A DNA stretch of 64,000 nucleotides, taken from Penium margaritaceum (taxonomy: Eukaryota; Streptophyta; Zygnematophyceae; Desmidiales; Peniaceae). Where the stretch lies: the NCBI GenBank assembly GCA_023375785.1, contig SZWC01002447.1, positions 7,144 to 71,143 of the forward strand. The letters are read 5' to 3'. The notes under the pieces are model-generated. The model saw only the letters and a program-made list of their open reading frames with translations. It had not been told where the DNA came from and did no database searches. The stretch's first letter is position 1; every line of letters begins with the position of its first letter. The translations under genes and the position numbers were made by a program. Shown piece by piece: positions 1 through 11,400 of the stretch.

Positions 1-2762
1 CCAGAGTTGTGCCAGAGTTGTGCCAGAGTTGTGCCAGAGTTGTGCCAGAGTTGTGCCAGAGTTCTGCCAGATTTGTGCCAGAGTTGTGCCAATGCTGTGC
101 CAGAGATGTGCTGGGATTGTGCCATAGTTGTAGCAAAAACTTGCCAGAGTTGTGCCAGAGTTGTGCCACAGTCGTGCCAGAGTTGTGCCAGATTTGTTCC
201 AATTTCGTGCCAGAGTTGTGCCAGAGTTGCGCCAGAGTTGTGTCAGAGTTGTGCCAGAGATGTGCCGGAGTTGTGTTGGAGTTTTGTTGAGTTCTACCAG
301 AGTTGTGCCATAGTTGTGCCAGAGTTGTGCCAGAGTTGTGCCAGAGTTGTGCCAGAGTTGTGCCAGGGTTGTGCCACAGTTGTTCTGGAGTTGTGCCAGA
401 GTTGAAGCAGAAATTTGCCAGAGTTGTGCCACAGTTGTGCCAGAGTTTTGCAAGAGGTGTGCCAGAGTTGTGCTAGAGTTGTGCCAGAGTTGTGCCACAG
501 TTATGCCAGAGTTGTGTCAGAGTTATGCCAGAGTTGTGCCAGAGTTGTACCACTGTTGTGCCAGAGTTGCGCCAGAGGTGTGCCAGAGTTGTGCCAAAGG
601 TGCGCCAGAGTTGTGCTAGAGTAGTGCCAGAGTTGTGCCAGAGTTGTTTGCTATAGTTGTGCCATAGTTATGCCACAGTTGTGCCAGTGTTGTGCCAAAG
701 TTGTTCCAGAGTTGTGTCATAGTTGTGCCAGAGTTGTGCCATAGTTTTGCTTGAGTTGTGCCAGAGGTGTGCCAGAGTTGTGCCAGATTTATGCCAGATT
801 TGTGCGAGAGTTGTGCCATAGTTGTCCCAGAGTTTTGCCAGACTTGTGCCAGAGTTGTGCCGGAGTTGTGCCGGAGTTGTGCAGTGTTGTACCAGAGTTG
901 TGCCAGAGTTGTGCCAGAGTTGTGCCAGAGTTGTGCAAGAGTTGTGCCAGAGTTGTGCTAGAGTTGTGCCAGTGTTGTGCCAGAGTTGTGCCAGAGTTGT
1001 GCCAGAGGTATGCCAGAGTTATGCCAGAGTTGTGCCAGAGTTGTACTAGAGTTGTGCCAGAGTTGTGCCATAGTTGTTCTGGAGTTGCGCCAGAGTTGTA
1101 CCAGAGTTGTGCCAGAGTTGTGCCAGAGTTGTGCCAGAGCTTTGCCAGAGGTGTGCCAAAGTTGTGCCAGAGTTGTGCCAGAGTTGTGCTAGAGTTGTGC
1201 CAGTGCTATGCCAGAGTTGTGCCAGAGTTGTGCCAAATGTTTTCCAGAGTTGTGCCATAGCTGAGTCAGAGTTGTGCCATAGTTGTGCTTGAGTTGTGCC
1301 AGAGGTGTACCAGAGTTGGGCCAGGGTTGTGCCAGAGTTGTGCCAGAGTTGTGCCAGAGTTGTGCCAGGTTTGTGCCAGGGTTGTGCCATAGTTGTGCTT
1401 GAGTTCTGCTCGAGTTGTGCCAGAGGTGTACCAGAGTTGTGCCAGGGTTGTGCCAGAGTTGTGCTTGAGTTCTGCTCGAGTTGTGCCAGAGGTGTACCAG
1501 AGTTGTGCCAGAGTTGTGCCAGAGTTGTGCGAGAGTTGTGCCATAGTTGTGCCAGAGTTGTGCCAGATGTGTGCCAGAGTTGTGCCAGAGTTGTGCCAGA
1601 GTTGTACCAGAGTTGTGCCAGTATTGTGCCAGAGTTGTGCCAGAGTTGTGCAAAGTTGTGCAAGAGTTGTGCCAGATTTGTGCGAGTGTTCTGCAAATGT
1701 TGTGCTTGAGATGTACCAGGACTGTAACATAGTTGTAGCAAAAAGTTGCCAGATTTGTGCCAGAGTTGTGCCAGAGTCGTGCCAGATTTGTGCCAGACTT
1801 GTTCCAGATTTGTGCCAGAGTTGTGCCAGGGTTGTGCCTGAGTTGTGCCAGAGTTATGCCAGAGTTGTGCCGGAGTTGTGCCAGAGTTGTGCAGAGTTGT
1901 ATGACAGTTGTACCAGAATTGTACCAGAGTTGTGCCAGAGTTGTGCCAGAGTTGTGCCAGAGTTGTGCCAGAGTTGTGCTCGAGTTGTGCCAGATTTGTA
2001 CCAGAGTTGTGCCAGAGTTGTGCGAGTGTTGTGCCAGAGTTGTGCCAGAGGTATACCAGAGTTCTGCCAGAGTTGTGCCAGAGGTGAGCCAGAGTTGTGC
2101 CAGAGTTGTGCCGGAGTTGTGCCAGAGATGTGCCAGAGGTGTGCCAGAGTTGTGCTAGAGTTGTGCCAGAGTTGTGCCAGAGTTGTGCCAGAGTTGTGCC
2201 AGAGTTGTGCCAGAGTTGTGCCAGAGTTGTGCCAGAGTTGTGCCAGAGTTGTGCCTGAGTTGTGCCAGAGTTGTGCCAGAGTTGTGCTAGAGTTGTGCCA
2301 GAGTTGTGCCATATTTGTGCCAAAGTTGGTCCGCAGTTGTGCCATAGTTGTGCCACAGTTGTGCCATAATTGTGCTTGAGTTGTGCCACAGTTGTGCCTA
2401 ACCTGTGCCAGAGTTATGCCAAGGTTGTGCCCAAGTTGTACCAGAGATGTGCCAGAGTAGTGCTAGAGTTGTGCTGGAGTTGTGCAAGAGTTGTACCAGA
2501 GTTGTACCAGTTTTGTGCCACAGTTGTTCCAGAGTTGTGCCAGAGGTGTGCCAGAGTTGTGCGAGAGTTGTGCCAGAGTTGTGCCAGATTTGTGCCATAG
2601 TTGTGCCAGAATTGTGCCAGAGTTGTGCCAGAGTTGTGCCAGAGATGTGCCAGAGTTGTGCCAGATTTGTGCCAGAGTTGTGCCCAGGGTTTGCCAAAGA
2701 TGTTCTACAGTTGCGGCAGAGTTTTGCCAGAGTTGTGCCAGAGTTGTGCCAGCGTTGTGTCC
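1..2762. repeat. 11-bp minisatellite array, unit GTTGTGCCAGA
   Basis: The whole stretch is a head-to-tail array of an 11-bp unit, with scattered single-base variants (GTGCTTGA, GTACCAGA, GTGCGAGA, GTGCCATA) and few phase shifts. Because 11 is not a multiple of 3, all three frames of a strand give the same 11-residue peptide repeat (CQSCARVVPEL forward, AQLWHNSGTTL reverse). This explains the long open frames, including one of 447 codons on the minus strand at 1046-2389. I see no start context, domain or intron signal, so I treat them as by-products of the repeat. The array is already in progress at base 1 and so continues beyond the left edge. Confidence 0.97.
1395..1526. repeat. 66-bp internal duplication in the minisatellite
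   Basis: Two adjacent 66-bp blocks (1395-1460 and 1461-1526), each six 11-bp units long, share the same rare variants in the same order: GTGCTTGAG, then TTCTGCTCGAG, then AGAGGTGTACC, then CCAGGGTTG. Shared rare variants show a block duplication by unequal exchange or slippage on top of the 11-bp period. A looser relative of the block begins near 1287. Confidence 0.8.
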
Positions 2763-4890
2763 GACCAAAGAAGTCCACTATGTGTGGTCAACATTGACAA
2801 CTCATAACACGAGTCACAAATGGTCAGAGGGAAGTACAACGGTTTGTGACCCTATGTACTGACTAGAAAGGACAAACAACTTCAATACGCAGTGGCACGG
2901 TGTGGCTACTCTGCACACCGAACAACCAAACTAGGCATATGTCACTGACCATGACCAACGCATTTACGTAAGGGTGGTCAACGTTCACAACCCATAACAC
3001 CAGTCACAAATGATCACAGGGGCAAGCAATGGTTTCTCAATGTTAGTTTTCAACTAGCAAGTACAACAGACGTCAATGAGTAATAGCACGGTATGGCTAT
3101 CGTGCACAATGACTGGCTAAAGTAGGCATAGTTACTGCCTTTGACCAAAGAAATCCGCTGTGTGTGGTCAACGTTGACAACTCATAATACAAGTCACAAA
3201 TGGTCAGCGGGGGAAACAATGGTTAGGAACACCAGGTATCAACGAGCAAGCACAAGGATCTTCAATAAGTAGTGGCACGGTGTGGCTACCATGTACAATG
3301 ACCAACCAAAGTAGGCATGTGTCACTGACCATGAACAAAGAATGTCACTATGTGTGGTCAACTTTGACAACTCATAACACAAGTCACAAATGGTCAGAGG
3401 GGGAAACAATGGTTTGTGAATACTAGTTATCGATTAGGAAGTACAAAGATCTTCAATATGTAGTGGCACAGTGTGCCTACCATGCATAGTGACCAACCAA
3501 AGTATGCATATGTCACTGACCATGACAAAAGAATTGCACTTCATGTGGTCAACGTTGACAACTCACAACACGAGGCACGAATAGTCAGAGGGGGTAACAA
3601 TGGTTTGGGAACACTGGCTATCAACTGTAAAGCACAAAGACCTTCAGAACGTAGTGTCACGCCGTGGCAATGTTGTACAGTGACAAACCAAAGTAGGCAT
3701 AAACCACAAACCATGACCGAAATAGTTTCACAGTGTGTGTTCAACGTTGAAAACTCATAAAACGAGTCACAACTGGTCAGAGGGGGAAACAATGGGTTGG
3801 CAACACTAGTTATCAACCTTTAAAAAGTAGTGGCATGGTGTGGCTAGCGTTCATAGTGACCAACCAAAGGATGCATACATCGCTGACTATGACCAAAAAA
3901 GTCCACTACGTGTGGTCAACATTGACAAGTCATAACACAAGTCACGAATGTTTTGAGGGAGAGACAATGGTTTGGGAACCCTATGTATTGATTAGAACAG
4001 ACAAAGCACTTCAATACGTAGTGGCATGGTGTGGCTACTATGCACGCCGAACAACCAAATTAGGCATATGTCACTGATGAAGAACAAAGAATTTCAGTAT
4101 GGGTGGTCAACGTCTACAACACATAACACAAGTCACAAATGGTCGGAGGGGCAAATAATGGTTTTGGAATATTAGTTTTTACCTAGCAAGTACAACGTCT
4201 TTCAATAAGTAATGGCACGGTGTGGCGACCATGCACAATGACCGACCAAAGTAGGCAAACGTACTGCCTTTGAACAAAGAAATCAGCTGTGTGTGGTCAT
4301 TGTTGACAACTCATAATACAAGTCACAGATGGTCAGAGGAGGAAACAATGGTTTGGGAACACCAGGTATCAACTAGCAAGCATACAGAACTTCAATAAGT
4401 AGTGGCACAGTGTGGCTACCATGTATAATGACCAACCAAAGTAGGCATGTATCACTGACAATGACCAACGAATGTCACTATGTGTGGTCAATTTCGACAA
4501 CTCATAACACAAGTCAGAAATGGTCAGAGGGGGGAACAATTGTTTGTGCATACTAGTCATCAATTAGCAAGTACGAAGACATTCAATATGCAGTGGCACA
4601 ATGTGGCTACCATGCATAATGACCAACCAAAGTATGCATATGTCACTGACCATGACCAAATATTTTAACTTCATGTGGTCAACGTTGACAGCTGACAACA
4701 AGAGTCACTCATAGTCAGAGGGGGTAACAATGGTTTGGTAACACTGGCTATCAACTAGAAAGCACAAAGACCTTCGGTACGCAGTGACCCGGCGTGGCAA
4801 CCATGTACAGTGACAAACAAAAGTAGGCATATGCCACTAACCATGACCAAAAGAATTTCACAGTGTGTGGTCAACGTTGAAAACTCATAA

Positions 4891-5286
4891 CACGAGTTAC
4901 AAATGGTCAATGGGGGGGGGGGGAAATAATCCGTTGGAAACACTAGTTATCAACTAGCAAGTACAAGGACCTTCAGCAAGTAGTCGCACGGTGTGGCTAG
5001 TGTGCACAGTGACCAACCAAAGGATGCATACGTCACCGACTATGACCAAAGAAGTCCACTATGTGTGGTTAACATTGATGACTCATAACACGAGTTACAA
5101 ATGGTCAATGGGGGGGGGGGGAAATAATCCGTTGGAAACACTAGTTATCAACTAGCAAGTACAAGGACCTTCAGCAAGTAGTCGCACGGTGTGGCTAGTG
5201 TGCACAGTGACCAACCAAAGGATGCATACGTCACTGACTATGACCAAAGAAGTCCACTATGTGTGGTTAACATTGATGACTCATAA
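4891..5286. repeat. Recent 198-bp tandem duplication with matching 12-G runs
   Basis: Copies 4891-5088 and 5089-5286 appear to differ at only one or two positions (for example CACCGAC against CACTGAC near 5036). Both contain a run of 12 G followed by AAATAATCC and the private variant GTGGTTAACATTGATGAC. Neighbouring monomers of different types differ far more. This is either a very recent single-monomer duplication or an assembly duplication at a homopolymer. Confidence 0.85.
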
Positions 5287-6994
5287 CACGAGTCACAAAT
5301 GGTCGGAGGGAGAGACAATGGTTTGGGAACCCTATGTATGGACTGGAAAGAACAAAGAACTTCAATACGTAGTGGTACGGTGTGGCTACTATGCACACCG
5401 AACAACCAAACTAGGCATATGTCACTGACCATGACCGAAGAACTTTAGTATGGTTGGTCAACGTTCACAGCCCATCACACGAGTCAGAAATGGTAAGAGG
5501 AGGAAACAATGGCTTCACAATAATAGTTTTCAACTAGCAAGTACAACGACCTTCAATAATTAGTAGCACGGTGTGGCCACCATACACAATGACGACCAAA
5601 GTAGGCATATGTACTGCCTTTGACCAAAGAAATCCTCTGTGTGTGGTCAATGTTGAAAACTCTTAATACGAGGCACAAATGGTCAGAGGAGAAACCAATG
5701 GTTTGGGAACACCAGGTATCAACTAGCAAGCACATCGACCTTGAACAAGTAATGGCACGGTGTGGCTACCATGTACAATGACCAACAAAAGTATGTACGT
5801 GTCACTGACCATGACCAAATAATGTCACTATGTGTGGTCAACTTTGACAACTCATAACACGAGTCTCAATGGTCAGAGGGGGAAACAGTGGTTTTTGAAT
5901 ACTAGTTATCGATGCAAGTACAAAGACCTTCAATGTGTAGTGGTTCAGTGTGGCTTCCATGCACAGTGACCAACCAAAGAATGCATATGTCACTGACCAT
6001 GACCAAAGAATTTCACTTCATGTGGTCAACGTTAACAACTCACAACAAGAGTCAAGGATAGCCAGGGGGGCTCACAATGGTTTGGGAACGCTGGCTATCA
6101 ACTAGAAAGCAAAAAGACCTTGAGTACGTAGTGACACGGCGTGGCAACCATGTAAAGTGACAAACCAAAGTAGGCATATGCCACTAACCATGTCAAAAAG
6201 AATTTCACAGTGTGTGGTCAACGTTGAGAACTCATAACACGAGTCACAAATGGTCTGAGGGGGGAAACAATGGGTTGGGAACACTATTTATCAACTAGCA
6301 AGTACAAAGAACTTCAATATGTAGTGGCACGGTGTAGCTAGCGTGCACACAGACCAACCAAGGGATGCATATGTCACTTACCATGACCAAAGAATTTCAG
6401 TATGGGTAGTCAACGTTCACAACCCATAAAAAGAGTCACAAATTGTCAGATGGGGAAACAATGGTTTTGGAGTATTAGGTTTCAACTAGCAAGTACAACG
6501 ACCTTCAATATGTAGTAACACGGTGTGGCTACCATGCACAATGACCGACCAAAGTAAGCACATGTAATGCCTCTGACCAAAGCAATCTGTTGTGTGTGGT
6601 AACCGTTGACAACACATAATACGAGTCACAAACGGTCAGAGGGGGAAAACAATGGTTTGGGAACACCAGGTATCAACTAACAAGCACAGGGAGCTTCAAT
6701 AAGTAGTGGCACGGTGTGGCTACCATGTACAATGACCAACCAAAGTAGGCATGTGTCACTGACCATGACCAAAGAATGTCACTATGTGTGGTCAACTTTG
6801 ACAACTCATAAGACAAGTCACAAATGGTCAGAGGGGGAAACAATGGTGTGTGAACACTAGTTATCGATTAGCAAGTACAAAGACTTTCAATATGTAGCGC
6901 CACAGTGTGGCTACCATGCACAGTGACCAACCAATGTATGCATAAGTCACCGATCATGACGAAATAATTTCATTTTTTTGGTCAACGTTGACAA

Positions 6995-7033
6995 CTCACA
7001 AGAAGAGTGACAGATAGTCACTCTTCTTGTGAG
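6995..7033. repeat. 17-bp perfect inverted repeat with 5-bp spacer
   Basis: The left arm CTCACAAGAAGAGTGAC (6995-7011) is the exact reverse complement of the right arm at 7017-7033, separated by AGATA. Ordinary B monomers read AGTCAGAGGGGG at this point. Here AGTC is followed by an inverted copy of the upstream bases before the G run resumes. This looks like a template-switch (hairpin) mutation in one monomer. Confidence 0.85.
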
Positions 7034-7262
7034 GGGGAACAATGGTTTGGGAACACTCACTACCAACTAGAAAGCATAAAGACCTTTCGTACATAGTGAC
7101 ATGGCGTGGCAATCATGTATAGTGATAAACCAAAGTAGGCATGTGCCATTAACCATGACTAAAAGAATTTCACAGTGTGTGGTCAACGTTGAAAACTCAT
7201 GACACGAGTCATAAATGAACAGAGGGGAAAACAATGGGTTGGGAACACTAGTTATCAACTAG

Positions 7263-8417
7263 TGTCAAGCATTCTTCCACCGCAGCTCAGCGGGGAAGAT
7301 CCATCCGTGGAGAAAAGCATGGGCAGGCTTAGATCCGCGCAGAACGCTGGCTCCCGCGGACGCGGTTGAGTGAGGGGTAGCGCGTAGTCCAGGGGCGATG
7401 AGGACCAGGGGGTCTACAGGAGAGCCGCCGCAGGTTAGCACAACCACCTGCGGCGGTTCCCCCAGCTCGAGTGCTTGTGGCGGAAAGAGAAAGAGGCGGG
7501 AAGCGGTGGCGGGAAATCCGCGGTGCAAGGAGAACAGGGACAAGCTGCAGCAAGATTGCAATCACTGACAAGGAGCAGATAGGTCAGCGGAAGGGCCGAG
7601 CAATCAAAGGAAGAACATCTAATCAGCATGAGTGATCGTGCATCAATCACGGAGTAGCCCCTGGAGACGCACCGCGGGGAACGAAGATTCAAGGAAGAAC
7701 ACCAGGAACCGCGTACACGAGCCGTGGATGTAGGAAATGATGAGTAGAGGATGTGCTTTGTGTGTGCGGGTGGCTGAGGACGAGACCCGCGGTGCGTAGC
7801 CGCACCGCGTGGAGTCAAAGTAGGAGGAAAATAGGATACTGTAAGAGGGATGAGACCGACGGCATGTAGACACGCCGTGCAAAGTCCCAAGTAGAAAAGG
7901 GCCTCAGTAGCAGTAGCACAAGTGCAACTCAGTCTTGCATGTATTCCTGAGCAGTACTCCGCATTCATGTACTTTGCCAAATTCATCTAAGACATTCAAC
8001 CACTCCCATTGCTCTCCGTCCCGCTGCTCCCGTGTTCTCCTTGGAATCCTGTCCGCGGACTGCGGAATTGTGTGCGCGAGGAACCAAAAGTCCGAGTGAA
8101 GTGAACTGCCGGCGGTACCTTCACTTGCACACGTCCGTGGAACAAGGGTTCCACGGACAGGAGCTGGAAGCCACACGGTGACGGCTCCCGTGTGGCAAGG
8201 AGTGGACCGCGGAGTGTCATTCATCGGTGAGGTTTCTGCACCGAGGTTCAGGTCTTCAGTCTGCAGAAATGCCAGTAGCTAGGGGTGGGGAACATGTGAT
8301 GCTGCTACCTATCTGAGTAGAGCTGTGGTAAGAGCAAGAAGTGCACAATCCGCGGATTACCCGCGGAATCAAGCCTGCGCGGAGAAAGTTAGAGGCGCGG
8401 CAAAATTGGGGGCATCA
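7263..8417 (-). mobile_element. Solo LTR of the gypsy family, flanked by TSD ACTAG
   Basis: This GC-rich block interrupts the satellite. It starts TGTCAAGC and ends GGGGGCATCA. The truncated gypsy element's 5' LTR at 54220-55323 starts TGTCAAGC and ends GGGGGTATCA, and internal segments also match, such as the hairpin GCGGTGCG-TAGC-CGCACCGC. Perfect 5-bp duplications ACTAG lie at 7258-7262 and 8418-8422. There is no internal retroelement sequence, so this is a solo LTR left by LTR-LTR recombination. ORIENTATION: the coding plus-strand element at 54220 begins with TGTCAAGC, so by that standard this copy points along the plus strand. I give it as minus only relative to the TGATACC-first LTR form seen on the plus strand at 27775 and 41561; the strand label is a convention and the LTR identity is not in doubt. 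Frames of 60-180 codons across it are not supported as genes. Confidence 0.88.
7788..7809. other. Conserved LTR hairpin (solo LTR copy)
   Basis: CGCGGTGCG (7788-7796), loop TAGC (7797-7800) and CGCACCGCG (7801-7809) form a perfect 9-bp stem. Equivalent stems occur in the other LTRs at 28501-28523 (loop TTATG), 42286-42308 (8-bp stem, loop GTTACGT) and 54702-54721 (8-bp stem, loop TAGC). Preservation of the stem while the loop changes suggests a structural role in the LTR transcript, but four copies are too few to prove it. Confidence 0.6.
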
Positions 8418-11400
8418 ACTAGCAATTACAACTACCTTCAAGAAGAAGTGGCACGGTTTGGCTAGCATGCACAGTGACCAACCAAAGGATGCAGACGACA
8501 CTCACTATGACCAAAGAAGTCCACTATGTGTGGTCAACATTGACAACTCATAACACAAGTCACAGATGGTTAGAGTGAGAGACAATGGTTTGGGAACCCA
8601 TTTGTATTGACTAGAAGAGACAAAAAACTTCAATACGTAGTGGCACGGTATAGCTACTATGCAAACCAAACAACCAAACTAGGCATATGTCATTGACCAT
8701 GACCAAAGAATTTCAGTATGGGTGATCAACGTTCACAACCCATAATAGAGTCACAAATGGTCATAGGGCGAAACAATGGGTTTGGAATATTAGTTTTCAA
8801 CTAGCAAGTGAAACAACCTTCAATAAGTATTAGCACGGTATTCCTACCATGTACAATGACCAACAAAAGTAGGCATATGTAGTGCCTTTGACCAAAAACA
8901 TCCGCAGTGTGTCGTCAACGTTGACGACTCATAATACGAGTCAAAAATTGCCAGAGGAGGGGAAATAATGGTTTGGGAATACGAGGTATGAACTAGCAAG
9001 AAGAGGGGCCTTCAATAAGTAGTGGCACAGTGTGGCTACCATGTACAGTGACCAACAAAAGTATGCATATGTCATTGACCATGACCAAAGAAGTTCACTT
9101 CATGTGGTCAACGTTGACAACTCACAACAAGAGTCACAGATAGTTAGAGGGGGTAACAATGGTTTGGGAACACTCGCTATCAACTGCAAAGCACAAAGAC
9201 CTTCAGTATGTAGTGGTACGGCCTAGGAACCATGTACAGTGACAAAGCAAAGTAGGCCAATGCCACAAACTATGACCAAAAGAAATTCACAGGGTGTGGT
9301 CAACGTTGAGAACTCATAACACTAGTCACAAATGGTCAGAGGGGAAACAATGGGTTGGGAACACTACTTATCAACTAGCAAGTACAAAGACCTTCAACAA
9401 GTAGTGGCACGATGTTGCTAGCGTACACAGTGATCAACCAAAGGATGCATACTTCACTGAAGATGACCAAAGATGTCCACTATGTGTGGTCAATATTGAC
9501 AAGTCATAACACGAGTCACACATGGTCAGAGGCGGAAACAATGGTTTGTGAATACTACTTATCGATTAGCAAGTACAAGGATCTTCAATATGTAGTGGCA
9601 CAGTGTGGCTACCATGCACCCTGACCAACCAAAGTAGGCATATGCCACCAACCATGATCAAAAGAATTTCACAGTGTGTGGTCAACGTTGAAAACTCATA
9701 ACACGAGTCACAAATGGGAAGAGGGGGGGTAAAAAGGTTGGGAACACTAGTTATCAACTACAAAGTACAAATACCTTCAACACGTAGTGGCACGGTGTGG
9801 CTAGCGTGCACACTGACCAACCAAAGGATGCATACGTCACTGACTATGACCAAAAAAGTCCACTATGTGTGAACAACATTGACAACTCATAACACGAGTC
9901 ACAAATGGTAAGAGGGAGAGACATTGGTTTGGAAACCCTATGCATCGGCCAGGAAGGACAAAGACCTTCAATACGTAGTGGCACGGTGTGGCTGCTATGC
10001 ACACCGAACAACCAAACTAGGCATATGTCACTGAGCATGACCAAAGAATTTCAGTATGGGTGGTCACGTTTCACAACCCATAACACGAGTCACAAATGCT
10101 CAGAGCGGGAAACAATGAATTCGGAATATTAGTTTCCAACTAGCAAGTGTAACAACCTTCAATAAGTAGTAGCACTGTGTGGCTACTATGCACAATGACC
10201 GACCAAAGTATGTATATGTAATGCCTTTGACCAAAGAAATCCGCTCTGTGTGGTCCACGTTGACAACTCATAATACAAGTCACAAATGGTGAGAGGGGTA
10301 AACAATGGTTTGAGATCACCAGATGTTAACCACCAAGCATAGGTACCTTCAATAATTAGTGGCATGGTGTGGCTTCCATGTACATTGACCAACCAAAGTA
10401 TGCATATGTCACTGACCATGACCAAAGAGGTTCACTTCATGTGGTCAACGTTGACAACTCACAACAAGAGTCACAGATAGTCAGAGGGGGTAACAATGGT
10501 TTGGGAACACTCGCTATCAACTAGAAAGCAGAAAGACCTTCAGTACGTAGTGACACGACATGGCAACCATGTACAGTGACAACCCAAGGAATTCCAATGC
10601 CACTAACTCTGACCAAGCGAAATTCACAATGTGTGGTCAACGTTGAAAACTCATAACACGAGTCACAAATGGTCATAGGGGCAACAATGGATTGGGAACA
10701 CTAGTCATCAATTAGCAAGTACAAAGAACTTCAACAAGTAGTGGCACAGTGTGGCTAGCATGCACTGTGACCAACCAAAGGATGCATACTTCACTGACGA
10801 TGACCAAAGAAGTACACTATGTGTGATCAACACTGACAAGTCATAACACGAGTCACAAATGGTTAGGCGGAGAGGGAATGGTTTGAAAACCCTATGTATC
10901 GACTAGAAAGGATAAAGAAGTTCAATACATAGTGGCAGGATGTGGCTACTATGCACACCAAACAACCGAACTAGGCATATGTCACTGACCATAACCAAAG
11001 AATTTCAGTATGGGTGGTCAACGTTCACAACCCATAACACGAGTCACAAATGGTCCAATGGGGAAACAACGGTTTTGGAATATTAGTTTTTAACTAGCAA
11101 GTACAAAGAACTTCAATTAGAAGTAGCACGGTGTAGCTACCATGTACAATGACCGACCAAAGTAGGAATATGTACTACCCTTGACCAAAGAAATCCGCTG
11201 TGTGTGGTCAGTGTTGACAACTCATAATACGAGTCACATATGGTCTTAGGGGGGAACAATGGTTTGGGAATACCAGTAGTTAACAAACAAGCACAAGGAC
11301 CTTCAATAAGCAGTGGCACAGTGTGGCTACCATTTACATGACCAACCAAAGTAGGCATGTGTCACTAACCATGACCAAAGAATGTCACTATGTGTGGTCA

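Larger units (their letters stand above)
2763..7262. repeat. Satellite block 1: ~190-bp monomers in a six-type higher-order repeat
   Basis: Monomers of about 190 bp run head to tail. The six types can be told apart by the sequence just before the conserved GTGGTCAAC: A GAATGTCACTATGTG, B GAATTTCACTTCATG, C GAATTTCACAGTGTG, D GAAGTCCACTATGTG, E GAATTTCAGTATGGG, F GAAATCCGCTGTGTG. Type-specific bases also occur elsewhere, for example CCCTATGTAT in D and CACCAGGTATCAAC in F. From 2763 the order is D-E-F-A-B-C-D-E-F-A. Successive A monomers at about 3336 and 4472 are 1136 bp apart, which is six monomers. Near 6340 a C monomer passes straight into E, so one HOR copy has five monomers. No gene is seen; open frames of 60-95 codons are by-products of the repeat. 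The last five bases (7258-7262, ACTAG) are the left target-site duplication of the solo LTR. Confidence 0.93.

Noticed and set aside
1046-2389. 447-codon open frame and other long frames in the minisatellite
   Set aside because: They follow from an 11-bp repeat without stops. The peptide is the repeat itself, with no domain or start signal.
4923-4940. CENP-B-box-like sequence CCGTTGGAAAC in the satellite
   Set aside because: It occurs only in the duplicated 198-bp copies and lacks most of the essential box positions. It is not a general feature of the monomers.
7263-8417. Independent GC-rich host gene inserted in the satellite
   Set aside because: Ends, hairpin and TSD identify a solo LTR.
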